Origin: an uncultured Bacteroides sp.
Lineage (GTDB): Bacteria > Bacteroidota > Bacteroidia > Bacteroidales > Bacteroidaceae
Direction of reading: 5' to 3'
Assembly: GCF_905207245.1 (NCBI RefSeq)
Contig: NZ_CAJLKP010000001.1
Span: forward strand, 62,001-126,000
Length of the DNA: 64,000 bases
Below are positions 62,904 to 64,000 of this stretch, in pieces. A program made the position numbers and the translations under genes. Below the pieces are notes generated by a model. The model was not told where the DNA came from and searched no databases. It saw nothing but the letters and a program-made list of their open reading frames with translations. Positions within the stretch are counted from its first letter, which is position 1; each line of letters begins with the position of its first letter.

Positions 62904-63395
62904 TCAGCCAGCCAACTCTATTACTTCCAGATCTTTGAACGTTCCATTGTCAATAATAAAACGCACCATCGTGCGCACCTGGTGGAATCCTGAGATACCA
63001 GCAGCACCGGGATTAATGTGAAGCATATCCAACGTTTTGTCATACTTCACCTTCAGGATATGGGAGTGTCCGCTGATGAAAAGTTTAGGCGGACGAACCA
63101 GAATGCTTCCCCGGATAGAAGAATCATAATTTCCCGGATAACCACCGATATGTTTTATCAGTACTTCGGCGCCGTCCACGGTGAAACGGTTGATTTGCGG
63201 ATAGACGGCACGGATTTCCTGCCCGTCAATATTACCATACACGGCACGGAAGGTGCGGAAAGCCGCCAACTTCTGAGCCACCTCCAGTGAGCCGATGTCA
63301 CCGGCATGCCAGATTTCGTCGCACGTATCAAAATATTGCAGATACTTTTCGTCCCAATATCCGTGCGTATCGGATAATAAACCAACTTTTGTCAT
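62904..63395 (-). CDS. YfcE-type metallophosphoesterase
   Basis: This protein of 163 residues is read from 63395, because the -7 box at 63416-63423 lies upstream of that ATG and the family N-terminus MTKVGLLSDTHG starts there; an ATG at 63470 would lie upstream of the promoter. Metal-site motifs are SDTHG, HAGDIGS, YGNIDGQ, KHIGGYPG and GHSHI. Small YfcE-type proteins hydrolyse phosphodiesters; the natural substrate is not known. It is divergent from ppk1. Confidence 0.9.
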   Translation of the reverse strand: MTKVGLLSDTHGYWDEKYLQYFDTCDEIWHAGDIGSLEVAQKLAAFRTFRAVYGNIDGQEIRAVYPQINRFTVDGAEVLIKHIGGYPGNYDSSIRGSILVRPPKLFISGHSHILKVKYDKTLDMLHINPGAAGISGFHQVRTMVRFIIDNGTFKDLEVIELAG

Positions 63396-63401
63396 TTTTC
63401 T

Positions 63402-63433
63402 TTTGTTTATCTGTGCAAAGGTAACTATATTTG
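63402..63433 (+). promoter_or_regulatory. Consensus promoter of ppk1
   Basis: TTTG (63402-63405), a 20-base spacer and TATATTTG (63426-63433) match the Bacteroides consensus. It overlaps the divergent -7 box (63416-63423, minus) of the phosphoesterase gene. The predicted transcript starts near 63440, about 13 bases before the ATG. Confidence 0.8.
63416..63423 (-). promoter_or_regulatory. Bacteroides -7 box of the YfcE-type gene
   Basis: The minus strand reads TACCTTTG, a full match to TAnnTTTG, about 21 bases before the start at 63395. It sits inside the spacer of the divergent ppk1 promoter. Confidence 0.65.
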
Positions 63434-63452
63434 GGAAAATCTTGATGAAACC

Positions 63453-64000
63453 ATGGAAAACCAATATCAATATTTCAAACGGGACATCAGTTGGCTGTCA
63501 TTCAACTACCGTGTATTATTGGAGGCGGAAGATGATACTCTGCCTCTGTATGAGCGAATTAACTTTATTTCCATTTATTCGTCCAATCTGGAAGAATTCT
63601 ATAAGATACGCGTAGCCGACCATAAGGCAATAGCCACCGGTGCAGCACAAAGTGACGAAGAAACCGTACAGTCGACCATAGAATTGGTGGACGCCATAAA
63701 CCTTGAGGTGAACCGCCAACTGGAAGAACGTATCCGCATCTACGAACAAAAGATATTGCCGGCGCTGAAGAAAAATCATATCATCTTCTATCAGAGCCGC
63801 AATGTAGAACCGTTCCATCACGACTTTGTACGCCGTTTCTTCCGGGAAGAGATTTTCCCGTATCTTCAACCCGTACCTGTTTCCAAAGATAAGGTTATCT
63901 CGTTTCTGCGGGATAACCGTTTGTATCTTGCCGTCCGCCTGTTTCCGAAAGTTGACGAGTTGACAAGGGGACAAGTTGACAAGGAGACAAGGGAAAAAGA
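63453..64000 (+). CDS. ppk1: Polyphosphate kinase 1, 3'-truncated by the window
   Basis: An open frame from ATG 63453 runs off the window end, giving about 182 residues. The N-terminus (FKRDISWLSFNYRVLLEA, LPLYERINFISIYSSNLEEFYKIRV) is the Ppk1 N-domain, followed by the helical RIRIYEQKILPALKKNHIIFY segment and FFREEIFPYLQPVPVS. Ppk1 makes polyphosphate from ATP; the catalytic His domain lies outside the window. From about 63950 the frame enters a GTTGACAAG-type repeat (DELTRGQVDKET), an odd insertion for this family. Confidence 0.93.
   Translation, partial: MENQYQYFKRDISWLSFNYRVLLEAEDDTLPLYERINFISIYSSNLEEFYKIRVADHKAIATGAAQSDEETVQSTIELVDAINLEVNRQLEERIRIYEQKILPALKKNHIIFYQSRNVEPFHHDFVRRFFREEIFPYLQPVPVSKDKVISFLRDNRLYLAVRLFPKVDELTRGQVDKETREK
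63953..63993 (+). repeat. GTTGACAAG-type tandem repeat inside ppk1
   Basis: The bases GTTGACGAG, TTGACAAGGGGACAAG and TTGACAAGGAGACAAGG repeat in tandem within the ppk1 frame. Near-identical units form the arms of the intergenic hairpin at 19307-19421. The repeat may continue past the window end. Confidence 0.7.

Overview
The window looks like a gut Bacteroides chromosome (Bacteroidales). The evidence is two SusC/SusD pairs, a hybrid two-component regulator, a UpxY-type capsule antiterminator, a smalltalk/HU/DUF4248/VirE-type cassette, and promoters with the Bacteroides -7 box TAnnTTTG. The species cannot be fixed from the sequence. No rRNA, tRNA, CRISPR array or intact insertion sequence was seen.

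Layout. (1) 1-9380 is the end of a polysaccharide utilisation locus: a 5'-truncated SusC, SusD, a second short SusC, SusD, and an IPT/TIG surface glycan-binding lipoprotein, closed by a terminator at 9424-9462. (2) 9566-11291 holds a tyrosine recombinase and a ~300 bp segment bounded by 21-nt inverted repeats. The segment carries a near-consensus promoter that now points away from the capsule genes, so I read it as a phase-variation switch in the OFF orientation. (3) 11292-45177 is a long plus-strand capsule/exopolysaccharide locus: upxY, a WecA-like initiating transferase, Wza, Wzc, a CpsB/YwqE-type phosphatase, RfbC, Wzx, Wzy, nine or ten glycosyltransferases, two acyltransferases, two kinase-fold proteins and a YjbH-like pair. 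Many junctions overlap as ATGA or TAATG, which implies translational coupling.

The capsule locus is interrupted by accessory genes. These are a DUF1016 PDDEXK nuclease (16422), an antisense cassette (18108-22322: VirE-N-like protein, DUF3987 protein, DUF4248, HU-like protein, smalltalk small protein, frameshifted amidase), a divergent hypothetical gene (22508), an AAA-ATPase/PDDEXK_9 protein with a frameshifted tail (23035) and an MntA/HepT toxin-antitoxin pair (41559). Most have their own Bacteroides-type promoter. When the capsule is ON, readthrough would run antisense through the cassette.

(4) 45242-46678 is a lipoprotein gene ending at a bidirectional terminator. (5) 46738-55507 (minus) is an amino-sugar utilisation cluster without SusC/D: GH18-ThuA lipoprotein, MFS sugar porter, GlcN-6-P deaminase, ROK kinase and a hybrid two-component regulator. 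(6) 55630-64000 is mostly housekeeping: a receiver/PEP-synthase-type ATP-grasp chimera, two metallophosphoesterases, MenA, RfbB and RfbA, and the start of Ppk1. RfbA/RfbB here and RfbC in the capsule locus together would supply dTDP-sugar intermediates; no rfbD is visible.

Short repeats recur between genes and twice enter reading frames: an AT-rich element that supplies stop codons, and a GTTGACAAG-type repeat found between genes and inside ppk1.
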